Shown here piece by piece: positions 15,827-25,832 of a stretch of 63,835 nucleotides of DNA. The notes below the pieces were generated by a model. The model saw only the letters and a program-made list of their open reading frames with translations. It was not told the origin of the DNA and made no database searches. Made by a program: the position numbers and the translations under genes. Source of the stretch: Actinomadura montaniterrae (GTDB lineage Bacteria; Actinomycetota; Actinomycetes; Streptosporangiales; Streptosporangiaceae); the NCBI RefSeq assembly GCF_008923365.1, contig NZ_WBMR01000032.1:1-63835 (forward strand), given 5' to 3'. Numbering within the stretch: the first letter of the stretch is position 1; every line of letters starts with the position of its first letter.

Positions 15827-17527
15827 TCAGTCACACGTCGCGCCGTCCGCCGGGAGCAGGCCGTCCAGCAGGTAGGAGTCGACGACGCGGCGGACGCAGG
15901 CGTCGCCGGTGTCGTACGCGCCGTGCCCCTCCCCCTTGAGGGTGAGGAGCGCGGCGCGGCCGCCGAGCGACCTCACCAGCGCGGACGCCCACGCGTACGG
16001 GGTGGCGGGGTCGCCGGTGTTGCCGACGACCAGGACCGGCGCGGCGGACGGCGCGGACACCTCGCGCGCCGCGTCGTCGCCCTTCACCGGCCAGCCCGTG
16101 CACTGCAGCAGCCCCCACGCCATCGACGGCCCGAACACCGGCGACGCCTTGCGGAACCTCGGCATGAGCCGGCGGACGTCCGCGACGGTGTAGCGGTCGG
16201 TGCCGTCCGCGCAGGTGATCGCGGTGTTCGCGGCCGTCAGGTTGTCGTAGGTGCCGTCGTTCTTGCGGCCGTTCTGCAGGTCGGCGAGCATCAGCAGGAG
16301 CGTCCCGTCGTGGCGTTTGACGGCGTCCACGAGGCCCTGCGCGAGGTAGGGCCATGCCTGCTTGGTGTAGAGGGCCGCGGCGGCGCCCGTGTCGCCGAGG
16401 CTCTGGGTGAGCCGGCGGCCCCCGGACGTCTTGAGCGGCTTGCGGTCGAGGCCGGCGAGGATCTTCCCGGTGGCGGCCGCGACGGACTCGCCGTCGCCGC
16501 CGAGCGGGCACGCCTTCGCGCCGAGCCGCGCGCAGGCCGCGCCGAAGTCGAGCAGCGCGTGCTGGAACCCGGCGGCCTGCTGGAGGCCGAGGTCCGCGGT
16601 GGTCAGCCGCGTGTCGACGGCCCCGTCCAGCACGGCGCGGCCGACGTTTCCGGGGAACTGGTGCGCGTAGTTGCCGCCGAGCCAGGTGCCGTAGGAGATC
16701 CCGAAGTAGTTGAGCTTCGGGTCGCCGACCGCGGCGCGGATCGCGTCCAGGTCGCGGGCGGCGCTGAGCGTCCCGACGTGCGGCAGCAGGCGCCCCGACG
16801 CCGCCTCGCACGCCTTGGCGTAGGACGCGCGGCGCGCGAGGTAGGCGGTCTCCTCGGCGGAGGTGTCGGGCGTGTCGTCCTCGGCGGTGATCTGGTCCAT
16901 CGTCCGGTCGTTCACGCAGGTGACCGGGGAGCTGCGGCCGACGCCGCGCGGGTCGAAGCCGATCAGGTCGTAGCGGGCGTTGAGGGTCGTGTACTCGGAC
17001 GCGGCCTGCGCGAGGGTGTCGACGCCGTCGCCGCCGGGCCCGCCGAAGTTGAACAGCAGCGACCCGATCCGGTGGCCCGGGCCCGTCGCGGGGATCTTCA
17101 CCAGCGCGAGGCCGATCGTCCCTGAGGACGGGTCGGCGTAGTCCAGGGGGACTTTCAGGGTCGCGCACCGGTAGCGGGACTGCGAGGTGCCGGGTTCCGG
17201 GGCCGGCAGGCCGGTGCAGCGCTTCCACTCCGCCGCCGGGACGGTCCCGCCGGCACCGGCCCCATCATCGGTGCCGGTCCCGTCGGTGCCGGTCCCGTCG
17301 GTGCCGGTTTCGTGGGTACTGGTCCCGTCCGTGCCGGTCCCGCCCGTGATGGTCGCGGCCGCGTTGACGGCCGCCGCCCGGCCCGGGCGGTCCGTCCACC
17401 CGGAGCACGAGATCAGTCCGAAAGCGGCCAGCGTGGCCGTGCTTGCCGTCGCAATGCCGGGTATGGACCCGATCGAGGCCATTCGTCCCCCTGCTCGTTC
17501 GTGGGGGGCCGAACGTGATCTACCCAT
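15827..17527 (-). CDS. Secreted alpha/beta-hydrolase, tripeptidyl aminopeptidase type (lipoprotein)
   Basis: 566 residues from the ATG at 17527. Like SlpD/SlpE and TAP of Streptomyces and Rv2223c-Rv2224c of M. tuberculosis, it should be an exported serine peptidase removing N-terminal tripeptides. Seen: an Arg-containing signal sequence ending in the lipobox LISC, a Gly/Thr/Asp linker made by a 15-bp repeat, the oxyanion motif FNFGGPGGDGV, nucleophile GISYGTWLGG, Asp in VGNTGDPATPY and His in KGEGHGAYDT; a Cys-rich cap is also typical. Start is unsettled: the ATG at 17482 has better ribosome spacing (AGGGGGACGA) but no positive N-region; 17527 has AGGAGG only 2 nt away. It sits between glnA1 and panB as in mycobacteria. 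Confidence 0.9.
   Translation of the reverse strand: MGRSRSAPHERAGGRMASIGSIPGIATASTATLAAFGLISCSGWTDRPGRAAAVNAAATITGGTGTDGTSTHETGTDGTGTDGTGTDDGAGAGGTVPAAEWKRCTGLPAPEPGTSQSRYRCATLKVPLDYADPSSGTIGLALVKIPATGPGHRIGSLLFNFGGPGGDGVDTLAQAASEYTTLNARYDLIGFDPRGVGRSSPVTCVNDRTMDQITAEDDTPDTSAEETAYLARRASYAKACEAASGRLLPHVGTLSAARDLDAIRAAVGDPKLNYFGISYGTWLGGNYAHQFPGNVGRAVLDGAVDTRLTTADLGLQQAAGFQHALLDFGAACARLGAKACPLGGDGESVAAATGKILAGLDRKPLKTSGGRRLTQSLGDTGAAAALYTKQAWPYLAQGLVDAVKRHDGTLLLMLADLQNGRKNDGTYDNLTAANTAITCADGTDRYTVADVRRLMPRFRKASPVFGPSMAWGLLQCTGWPVKGDDAAREVSAPSAAPVLVVGNTGDPATPYAWASALVRSLGGRAALLTLKGEGHGAYDTGDACVRRVVDSYLLDGLLPADGATCD
17271..17345. repeat. 15-bp tandem repeat inside the peptidase gene
   Basis: Five units of GTGCCGGTCCCGTCG (17271, 17286, 17301, 17316, 17331), the later ones mutated. 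In frame they code a Gly-Thr-Asp linker between the lipid anchor and the catalytic domain, so the linker length can vary. Confidence 0.85.
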
Positions 17528-17708
17528 GGCCTCCTATGCTGATTCCTGATCAAGTTCACAGGCTCCAAACGGAGGCAGGACCCCGGCACCCCGGGGCCCC
17601 TCCCCCGAAAGTCCGGATGCCGCGTCAGGGTCGTACTACTCAGGTCTGAGACGAAGACCATTCGCGGCGGTGATCTCAAAAGGGGGCCGCGAGGCAAAGA
17701 TAGGTAGC

Positions 17709-18605
17709 ATGGCTCATTCCGCCCCCCCAGCAGCGCACCGAGGCCGGTCCGGCACCGGCCGTGGTGAGCCGCGAAGCAGCGCCGCGACGAAGCGGCCCCG
17801 GGTGCTCACGGCGCCGCCGGTGTGGCGCGAGCTGCTCCTGCTCGTGCTCTTCTACACGGGCTATACGCTCACGCGCATCGTCCTGGTTCAGGACGGCACC
17901 GGCCCGGCGTTCACGCACGCCTACCAGATCCTGCACGCGGAGAAGCTGCTGGGCCTGGACGTGGAGCTGGGCCTGAACAAGACGCTGATCAACGTGCCGT
18001 GGCTGGCCCGCACCGCCAACATGTTCTACGCCACCATGCACTTCATCCTGACGGCGCTGGTCGTCGTCTGGCTGTACCGGTACCGGCCGCGGGAGTACCG
18101 CTGGCTGCGCACCGGCATCATGGCGGCGACCGCGCTGGCCCTGATCGGCTTCTGGCTCTACCCCCTCGCGCCGCCGCGGTTCCTGCACAGCGCCGGGTTC
18201 GTCGACCCGGTCACCGCGCTGCACTCCTTCGGGCTGTACTCCAGCGACGCGTCCGGCAGCCTCACCAACCAGTACGCGGCGATGCCGTCGATGCACGCCG
18301 GCTGGGCGCTGTGGTGCGGGTTCGTGCTGGTCAAGTTCGTCTCGCAGCGCTGGGCGAAGGTCCTCGGGGTGATCTACCCGGCCACCACCGTGTTCGTGAT
18401 CCTGTCGACCGCCAACCACTACGTGCTGGACGCCGTCGTCGGGATGGCGCTGATCGGCGGGTCGCTCGGGGTCGCCTGGCTGCTCTACACCCGCTGCCCG
18501 CAGCCCGTCATCGACCTGCGGGACCGGGCCGTCCAGCGGATCCGGCACCCGCACGGCGGCGGCGCCGCCCGCCGCGCCGACCCGGCCGCGGGATCACGCT
18601 GCTGA
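17709..18605 (+). CDS. PAP2-superfamily membrane protein (inositol phosphorylceramide synthase-like)
   Basis: 298 residues with about six membrane helices after a basic N-terminal tail. Seen: the PAP2 motifs PLAPPRFLHSAGFVD, MPSMHAGWALW and STANHYVLDAVVG, where the two His (in MPSMHAG and NHYVLD) are the catalytic pair used to transfer or hydrolyse phosphate from lipid substrates on the outer face of the membrane. The layout matches the PAP2_3 branch that includes AUR1-like enzymes of actinobacteria. Start: ATG at 17709 with AGGTAGC nearby; a GTG at 17670 would add 13 residues. It converges on glnE. Substrate unknown. Confidence 0.85.
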   Translation: MAHSAPPAAHRGRSGTGRGEPRSSAATKRPRVLTAPPVWRELLLLVLFYTGYTLTRIVLVQDGTGPAFTHAYQILHAEKLLGLDVELGLNKTLINVPWLARTANMFYATMHFILTALVVVWLYRYRPREYRWLRTGIMAATALALIGFWLYPLAPPRFLHSAGFVDPVTALHSFGLYSSDASGSLTNQYAAMPSMHAGWALWCGFVLVKFVSQRWAKVLGVIYPATTVFVILSTANHYVLDAVVGMALIGGSLGVAWLLYTRCPQPVIDLRDRAVQRIRHPHGGGAARRADPAAGSRC

Positions 18606-18649
18606 CCCTGCCCGGCCGGGCGCCGGGCGGGATCACCCGCGCCCGCTGA

Positions 18650-21600
18650 TCAGGCCTCGGCGCCGTAGAAGACCCGGTCCACCACGGCGCGGGCGCGGCG
18701 GGCGTGCCGGCGGTAGTCCTCCAGCAGGTCCCCCGTCCCCGGGTAGCCGAGGACGCGGGTGACGGCGGTGCGCTCCCGGTGGTGGTCGGTCGGCAGCAGG
18801 TCCGACGCCCGGCCCCGCACCAGCATGAGCGAGCCGCGGATCCGGGTCGCCAGGCACCACGCGTCCGTCAGCACCTCCGCGTCGCCAGGGTCGAGCAGCC
18901 CGGCCTCCGCCGCCGCCTCCAGCGCCGCGAGGGTCCGGGTGGTGCGCAGCGCCGGGACGTCGTGCGCGTGCCGCATCTGCAGCAGCTGCGCGACCCACTC
19001 CACGTCCGACAGGCCGCCCGGTCCGAGCTTGATGTGCAGCCGGCGGTCGACGCCGCGCGGCAGCCGCTCGGACTCCATCCGCGCCTTCAGCCTCCTGATC
19101 TGCCGCAGCGCGTCGTCGCCGACGCCGTCCTCCGGCCAGCGGATCGGGTCGATCAGCGCGCGGAACCGCTCGCACAGCCCCGGGTCGCCGATGACGGGGT
19201 CGGCGCGCAGCAGCGCCTGCGCCTCCCACGGCTGCGACCAGCGCCGGTAGTACGCCGCGTACGAGGCGAGGGTGCGGACGAGCGGCCCCTGCCGCCCCTC
19301 CGGCCGCAGGTTCGGGTCGATCTCCAGCGGCGGGTCGGGGGCGGGCAGCGCGAGCAGCCGGCGCAGCTCCTCGGCGACGGCGTGCGCCGCGCGGCCCGCG
19401 GCCCGCTCGTCGGCGCCGGGGTGCGGGTCGTGGACGAACATCACGTCGGCGTCGCTGCCGTAGCCGAGCTCGTGGCCGCCGAACCGGCCCATGGCGACCA
19501 CCGCCACCCGGGTCGGCAGCGGCTCCCGCGCCTCCATCTCGATCTTGGTGACGGCGGCGCGGAGCGCGGCCTCGATCGTGACGGCGGCGATGTCGGTGAG
19601 GGCCTCCCCGACCGTCTCCACCTCGGCGAGCCCGAGCAGGTCGGCGACCGACACGCGGAACAGCTCGCGGCGGCGCAGCCCGCGCACGACCGCGACCGCC
19701 TCCTCCGCGGGCCCGCCGCCCTCGGCGTGCCTCCGGACCGCCGCGAGCATCTCGGCCCGCAGCGCCTCCAGCGGGCGGGGCGCCAGCCCGTCGGTGGCGC
19801 CGAGCAGCGCCACCGCCTCCGGGGCGCGCAGCAGCAGGTCGGTGGCGTACCGGCTGGACCCGAGCACCCACGCCATCCGCTCGGCGACCGTCACCTCGTC
19901 GCGCAGCAGCCGCAGGTACCAGGGCGTGGTCCCGAGCGCGTCGCTGACCTGCCGGAACCCCAGCAGCCCGGCGTCCGGGTCGGGCGCGTCGGCGAACCAG
20001 CCGAGCATCACCGGCAGCAGCGTCCGCTGGATCGCCGCGCGCCGCGACACGCCGGAGGTCAGCGCCTCGATGTGCCGCAGGGCGCCCGCCGGGTCGGCGT
20101 AGCCGAGCGCCTCCAGCCGAGCGCGGGCGGCCTCGGGGGTGAGCCGGGCCTCCTCCCCGGGGAGCCGCGCGACGGCGCGCAGCAGCGGCCGGTAGAACAG
20201 CTTCTCGTGGATGCGGCGGACCTCGCGGGCGTGCCGCCGCCACAGCGCGGTGAACTCGCCGACTGGGTCGGTGCGCAGCCCGAGGGCCCGGCCGAGCCGC
20301 CGCAGGTCCGCCTCGTCGTCCGGGACGAGATGGGTGCGGCGCAGGTGGTGCAGCTGGATCAGGTGCTCGACGCGCCGCAGGAACCGGTACGCCGACGTCA
20401 GCGCCGCCGCGTCGTCGCGCCCGACGTAGCCGCCCTGCGACAGCTCGGCGAGGGCGTCCAGGGTGTTCGGGCTGCGCAGCGTGTCGTCGGCGCGGCCGTG
20501 CACGAGCTGCAGCAGCTGCACCGCGAACTCGACGTCGCGCAGCCCGCCGGGGCCGAGCTTCAGCTGCCGCTCGGAGTCGCCGGTGCGGCGGTCCAGGTCC
20601 TTCTCGACGCGGCGCCGCATGTCCTGGACGTCCTGGACGAAGCTCTCGCCCTCGGCGGCCTCCCACACGATCGGGGTGATCGCGTCCATGTACCGGGCGC
20701 CGAGCCCGGCGTCCCCGGCGACGGGCCGGGCCTTCAGCAGCGCCTGGAACTCCCAGGTCTTGGCCCACCGCTCGTAGTAGGCGCGGTGGCTGGCGAGGGT
20801 CCGCACCAGCGGGCCCGCCTTGCCCTCGGGACGCAGCGCCGCGTCCACGTCCCAGAGGGCGCCCTCCTCCGTCGAGGCCGAGCACGCCCGCATCATCGCC
20901 GAGGCCAGCCGGGTCGCGGTGCGCAGCGCGGCGTCCTCGTCCTCGCCCTCGCGGGCCTCCGCCACGAAGATCACATCGACGTCGCTGACGTAGTTCAGCT
21001 CCCGGCCGCCGCACTTGCCCATGCCGATCACCGCGAGACGGCAGGCGGCGTGCCCGCCGACCTCCGCGCGGGCGACCGCGAGGCCCGCCTCCAGCGCGGC
21101 GGCGGCGAGGTCGGCCAGCTCGGCGGCGACCTCGGCGACGTCCGCGGCGCCGATCAGGTCGCGGCCCGCCAGCGACAGCAGCCGCGCCCGGTACGCGGCG
21201 CGCAGCGCGACGAGCGTCTCCGTGCCCGCGCCGGACGCCACCGGGTCCTCGGCGGACGGGTCGGCGCCCACCGCCTCCAGCAGCGCCGCGCGCAGCGCCC
21301 CCGCGGACGGGCGGCGCGGTGCGTCCGGCTCGTCCGGCTCGCCGGGCGCGCCGTCGTCGCGCAGCACCCGCCAGTGCCCGGGATGCCGGACGAGGTGGTC
21401 GCCGAGGGCGTCGCTGACCCCGAGGACGGCGGCGATCCGCTCCCGCGTGCCCGGTTCGGCGCGCAGCGCGGCGCGCAGGTCCGTCCCGGCGCCGCGCTCG
21501 TCCGCCGACGCCAGCACCCGCAGCAGCCCGCTCAGCGCGAGATCGGGGTCGGCGGTGCCGCCGAGGGCGTCGAGGAGATCGTCACCGATCCCCGCGCCGG

Positions 21601-21718
21601 CGTCCCGCTCGGCCTCCGCCAGCAGCCGCTCGGCGTGCCCGGCGTCGGTGAAACCGAGCCGCGCCAGCCGGCCGGCGAGGGAGGGACGGCGACGATCGGT
21701 GGTCCACGGCTCGCTCAC
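18650..21718 (-). CDS. glnE: Glutamine synthetase adenylyltransferase/deadenylase GlnE
   Basis: 1022 residues, full length. GlnE attaches AMP to, and removes it from, the Tyr of GlnA1, switching it off when nitrogen is plentiful. Seen: two copies of the nucleotidyltransferase signature, GGRELNYVSDVDVIFV (deadenylylation half) and GGHELGYGSDADVMFV (adenylylation half), each followed by a helical GlnE-type domain (FEFQALLKARPVAGD, WEAQALLRADPVIGD). Both active-site Asp pairs are intact. The gene starts with GTG at 21718, 18 bp after the glnA2 stop, so the two are likely one operon, as Rv2222c-Rv2221c are. Its target, GlnA1, is at 6684 with the Tyr present. Confidence 0.97.
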   Translation of the reverse strand: MSEPWTTDRRRPSLAGRLARLGFTDAGHAERLLAEAERDAGAGIGDDLLDALGGTADPDLALSGLLRVLASADERGAGTDLRAALRAEPGTRERIAAVLGVSDALGDHLVRHPGHWRVLRDDGAPGEPDEPDAPRRPSAGALRAALLEAVGADPSAEDPVASGAGTETLVALRAAYRARLLSLAGRDLIGAADVAEVAAELADLAAAALEAGLAVARAEVGGHAACRLAVIGMGKCGGRELNYVSDVDVIFVAEAREGEDEDAALRTATRLASAMMRACSASTEEGALWDVDAALRPEGKAGPLVRTLASHRAYYERWAKTWEFQALLKARPVAGDAGLGARYMDAITPIVWEAAEGESFVQDVQDMRRRVEKDLDRRTGDSERQLKLGPGGLRDVEFAVQLLQLVHGRADDTLRSPNTLDALAELSQGGYVGRDDAAALTSAYRFLRRVEHLIQLHHLRRTHLVPDDEADLRRLGRALGLRTDPVGEFTALWRRHAREVRRIHEKLFYRPLLRAVARLPGEEARLTPEAARARLEALGYADPAGALRHIEALTSGVSRRAAIQRTLLPVMLGWFADAPDPDAGLLGFRQVSDALGTTPWYLRLLRDEVTVAERMAWVLGSSRYATDLLLRAPEAVALLGATDGLAPRPLEALRAEMLAAVRRHAEGGGPAEEAVAVVRGLRRRELFRVSVADLLGLAEVETVGEALTDIAAVTIEAALRAAVTKIEMEAREPLPTRVAVVAMGRFGGHELGYGSDADVMFVHDPHPGADERAAGRAAHAVAEELRRLLALPAPDPPLEIDPNLRPEGRQGPLVRTLASYAAYYRRWSQPWEAQALLRADPVIGDPGLCERFRALIDPIRWPEDGVGDDALRQIRRLKARMESERLPRGVDRRLHIKLGPGGLSDVEWVAQLLQMRHAHDVPALRTTRTLAALEAAAEAGLLDPGDAEVLTDAWCLATRIRGSLMLVRGRASDLLPTDHHRERTAVTRVLGYPGTGDLLEDYRRHARRARAVVDRVFYGAEA

Positions 21719-21736
21719 GTTCCAACCGTATTCCGG

Positions 21737-23098
21737 TCAGAGCACCGCCAGCAGCCTCTTGCGCTCGAACTCGGTGACCTGCCGCCGGTAGTCCTCCCAT
21801 TCCTGGCGCTTGTTGCGCAGGAAGAAGTCGAACACGTGCTCGCCGAGGACGTCCGCCATCAGCTCGCTGCGCTCCATCGCGCGGACGGCCTCGTCCAGGT
21901 TCTGCGGCAGCGGCTCGATGCCGAGCGCGCGCCGCTCCGCCGGGGTGAGCGCCCACACGTCGTCCTCGGCGCCCTGCGGCAGCTCGTAGCCCTCCTCGAT
22001 GCCCTTGAGGCCGGCGCCGAGGATCGCCGCGAACGCCAGGTAGGGGTTGGCGGCGGTGTCCAGCGACCGGAACTCGATGCGGGTCGAGTGGCCCTTGTGC
22101 GGCTTGTACATCGGCACCCGGACGAGCGCCGACCGGTTGTTGTGGCCCCAGCAGATGTAGGACGGGGCCTCTCCCCCGGCGCCCGCCGCGGACCCGACGT
22201 TGCCCCACAGCCGCTTGTAGGAGTTGACCCACTGGTTGCACACCGCGGTGATCTCCGCGGAGTGCCGCAGCACGCCCGCGATGAACGCGCGGCCGACCTT
22301 GGACAGCTTGAACTCCGCGCCCGGCTCGTAGAACGCGTTCCGGTCGCCCTCGAACAGCGACATGTGGGTGTGCATGCCGGAGCCGGGGTGCTCGGTGAAC
22401 GGCTTCGGCATGAACGTGGCGTGCACGCCCTGGTCGAGCGCGACCTCCTTCATCACCAGCCGGAACGTCATGATGTTGTCGGCGGTGGTGAGCGCGTCGG
22501 CGTACCGCAGGTCGATCTCCTGCTGGCCGGGGGCGCCCTCGTGGTGGCTGAACTCCACCGAGATGCCCATGGACTCCAGCATCATGATCGCGTTGCGCCG
22601 GAAGTCGTGGGCCGCGCTGTGCGGGGTGTGGTCGAAGTACCCGCCCGCGTCCGCCGGGTCGGGCTCGCGGCCGTCCTCCGGCTTGTCGTTGAGCAGGAAG
22701 AACTCGATCTCGGGATGGGTGTAGAAGGTGAACCCGAGGTCGGCGGCGCGCGCCAGCGCCCGCTTGAGCACGTAGCGCGGGTCGGCGAAACTCGGCGTGC
22801 CGTCCGGCATCAGGATGTCGCAGAACATCCGGCCGACGCCGGGCGACTCCGAGCGCCACGGCAGCACCTGGAACGTGGACGGGTCCGGTTTGGCGATCAT
22901 GTCGGCCTCGTACACGCGGGCGAAGCCCTCGATCGCCGACCCGTCGAACCCGATGCCCTCGCCGAAGGCGCCCTCCAGTTCGGCGGGCGCCACGGCCACC
23001 GACTTCAGGAACCCGAGCACGTCGGTGAACCACAGCCGGATGAAGCGGATGTCGCGCTCCTCCAGCGTGCGGAGCACGAACTCCTGCTGACGGTCCAA
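21737..23098 (-). CDS. glnA2: Glutamine synthetase-like GlnA2 (possible gamma-glutamylpolyamine synthetase)
   Basis: 453 residues of the type I fold. Seen: GIGFDGSAIEGFARV, HPEIEFFLL, EGAPGQQEIDLRY, PGSGMHTHMSLFEG, FMPKPF and FRSLDTAANPYLAFAA. At the place of the adenylylation Tyr of GlnA1 (KDLYELP) this protein has EDDVWALT, Trp instead of Tyr, so GlnE cannot modify it there. The Streptomyces GlnA2 orthologue is reported as a gamma-glutamylpolyamine synthetase, and this gene sits at the same glnA2-glnE locus, so that role is plausible but not proven here. Start is TTG at 23098, supported by GGGAG 6 nt upstream. A GlnR-like pair lies about 70 bp upstream. Confidence 0.93.
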   Translation of the reverse strand: MDRQQEFVLRTLEERDIRFIRLWFTDVLGFLKSVAVAPAELEGAFGEGIGFDGSAIEGFARVYEADMIAKPDPSTFQVLPWRSESPGVGRMFCDILMPDGTPSFADPRYVLKRALARAADLGFTFYTHPEIEFFLLNDKPEDGREPDPADAGGYFDHTPHSAAHDFRRNAIMMLESMGISVEFSHHEGAPGQQEIDLRYADALTTADNIMTFRLVMKEVALDQGVHATFMPKPFTEHPGSGMHTHMSLFEGDRNAFYEPGAEFKLSKVGRAFIAGVLRHSAEITAVCNQWVNSYKRLWGNVGSAAGAGGEAPSYICWGHNNRSALVRVPMYKPHKGHSTRIEFRSLDTAANPYLAFAAILGAGLKGIEEGYELPQGAEDDVWALTPAERRALGIEPLPQNLDEAVRAMERSELMADVLGEHVFDFFLRNKRQEWEDYRRQVTEFERKRLLAVL

Positions 23099-23167
23099 AG
23101 CCTTCTCCCTCGGTGACGCGGTGCCGGCCGCACTTGTCCGGCCCGACCTGCAGTATGCCCGGACGCT

Positions 23168-23179
23168 GTTACCGCGACG

Positions 23180-23183
<4 letters not shown>
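23168..23183 (-). promoter_or_regulatory. GlnR-like half box upstream of glnA2
   Basis: Read toward glnA2 the sequence is GTAAC-GTCGCG-GTAAC: a perfect first half-site and, after the correct 6-nt spacer, a second differing from GAAAC by one base. It overlaps the stop codon of the ABC ATPase gene. Only one a-b pair is visible, so the call is tentative. Confidence 0.45.
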
Positions 23184-24000
<817 letters not shown>

Positions 24001-24004
<4 letters not shown>

Positions 24005-24834
24005 CGCTGCTCCCTGCGCTGCCGCGCCTCCAGCCGCCTGGCCAGCAGGCTCAGCGGGATCGTGATGATCAGATAGCAGATGCCCGCCACGATGATCGGC
24101 GTGGTGTTGCCCTGCTGGCCGGCGAGGTCCCGGCCGAACTTGGTGAGCTCGCGCTGCTCCAGCGTGATGCCGAGGAACAGCACCAGCGAGGAGTCCTTGC
24201 ACAGCAGCACCAGCTCGTTGGTGAGCGGCGGGATGATGATCCGGAACGCCTGCGGCAGGATGATCGACCGCATCGCCCGGCCCTGCGACATGCCGAGCGA
24301 GCGCGCCGCCTCCAGCTGCCCCCGCGGGACGGCCTCGATGCCGGCCCGGATCGTCTCGGCCATGTACGCGGCGGCGGCCAGCCCGAGCGCGAGGCCCGCC
24401 TGCCCGACCGCGCCGCCCGGGATGGTCGTGCCGGGGAACGCCAGCGGTACGCCGACGCCGACGAAGATGAAGATCAGCAGCAGCGGCAGGCCGCGGAACA
24501 TCTCGATGTAGGCCGTCGCGAACCAGCGGTACGGCAGCACGGGCGACAGCCGCATCAGCGCGATGACCAGGCCCAGCACCAGCCCGATGCCGAACCCGAC
24601 CGCCGTGTAGAGGGCGGTGTTGCGCAGCCCGACGGTGATGATGTCGGGGAACAGGCCCTTGGCGACCTGCCAGTTGGCGAAGTTCGTGTGCAGCTGGCGC
24701 CAGTTCGCGAGCGCGCCGATCAGCACGACGATGACGACGAACAGCCCGTACTGGCCGCCGAGCGACAGCCGCCGGCGGCTCCGGCGGGACAGCCCGCCGG
24801 AGCGCGCCGGGAGGGCCGCCTCGTCCGCGGTCAC
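24001..24834 (-). CDS. Polar amino acid ABC transporter permease
   Basis: 277 residues, with about five helices and the His/Glu/Gln permease (HEQRo) layout. Seen: a first helix [17 protein letters not shown], the TM core ([20 protein letters not shown]), the [14 protein letters not shown] [14 protein letters not shown], and the EAA loop [21 protein letters not shown] that docks on the ATPase. A single permease gene implies a homodimer. Start is GTG at 24834, overlapping the binding-protein stop as GTGA. GluC/GluD-type or GlnP-type transporters are the nearest models; substrate likely Glu, Gln or a relative. Confidence 0.95.
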
Positions 24835-25649
24835 GACGGCTTACCGGCGGCGGCCGGCATTGGACCGATCCACTTCTCGTAGATCTTCTTGTAGGTGCCG
24901 TCCTGCTTCGCCTGCTCGATCGCCTGGTTCGTCAGCTCGACGAGCTTCTTGTTGTGGTCCTTGCGGATCCAGAACCCGTACTGCTCGCCGGTGTTGAGGT
25001 TCGCGACGATCTCGTACTTGGCGTTCGCCGGGTCCTTCAGCCAGCCCTTCACGACCGGGTCGTCCTGCACGATCACGTCCACCTGGCCGGTGCGCAGGCC
25101 GTCCAGCTCGGCGTTGGAGTTGTCGAACGAGGACGGGTCGAACCCCTTGCCCTTGACGAAGTCCTCGCCCGTGGTGCCCGCCTGCGAGCCGAGCTTCAGC
25201 TTCCTGGACTTCACGTCCTCCAGGCTCGTGATGCCGCTGCCCTTCTTCGCCATCAGCGACTGCGTGGCGTCGAAGTACGGCTCGCTGACGTCCATGAACT
25301 TCACCCGGTCGGGCTTGATCGTCATGCCGCCCATGACGATGTCGCACTTGCCGGCGTTCAGCGCCGCGCCCGTCTTCATCGTCTCGAACGGGGTGTCGAC
25401 GACCTTCTGCGTGACGCCGAGCTTCTTGGCGACGAGGTCGATCATGTCGACGTCGAAGCCGACCACCTTGCCGCCCTGCTCCACCTGGAACGGCGGGTAG
25501 GGCAGGTGCGTGCACGACGTCAGCGCGCCCTTCTTGATCAGCTTGACGCCCTGCACGGTCGCGCCGTCGCTGCCGCCGCACGCCGAAGCGGTCAGCGCCA
25601 GGGCGGCGACGCCCGCGCCCAGTGCCCAACGCCTGGTCCGTCTGGACAC
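24831..25649 (-). CDS. Polar amino acid ABC transporter substrate-binding lipoprotein
   Basis: 272 residues, family 3 solute-binding protein. The N-terminus [17 protein letters not shown] ends at TASAC, a lipoprotein cleavage site that anchors the mature protein outside the membrane. The two-lobed domain follows: [49 protein letters not shown] (with the substrate-contact pattern of Glu/Gln binders) and [22 protein letters not shown] lies 4 nt before the GTG at 25649, a decisive ribosome site. It is the first gene of the transporter operon. No GlnR box is seen upstream, so nitrogen control of this operon is not evident. Confidence 0.94.
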   Translation of the reverse strand: MSRRTRRWALGAGVAALALTASACGGSDGATVQGVKLIKKGALTSCTHLPYPPFQVEQGGKVVGFDVDMIDLVAKKLGVTQKVVDTPFETMKTGAALNAGKCDIVMGGMTIKPDRVKFMDVSEPYFDATQSLMAKKGSGITSLEDVKSRKLKLGSQAGTTGEDFVKGKGFDPSSFDNSNAELDGLRTGQVDVIVQDDPVVKGWLKDPANAKYEIVANLNTGEQYGFWIRKDHNKKLVELTNQAIEQAKQDGTYKKIYEKWIGPMPAAAGKPS

Positions 25650-25832
25650 GATTCCTCCTGAGTCGAGCTCTTCGCGATCACCGAACTATGCCATGCCGGC
25701 CCGGGCGCACGGCATACCCCACGCTGACCCTGCGCGCCCGGCGTTTCCCGAGAATTGACGTTGCGATCATGGTCCGCCCGGACGTTGATCATTAGCGTGG
25801 GCCGTGTCGTGGACATCTCTCTTCTTCTCTCG

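Noticed and set aside
17271..17345. CRISPR-like array
   Set aside because: Units are 15 bp, contiguous with no spacers, and code a protein linker.
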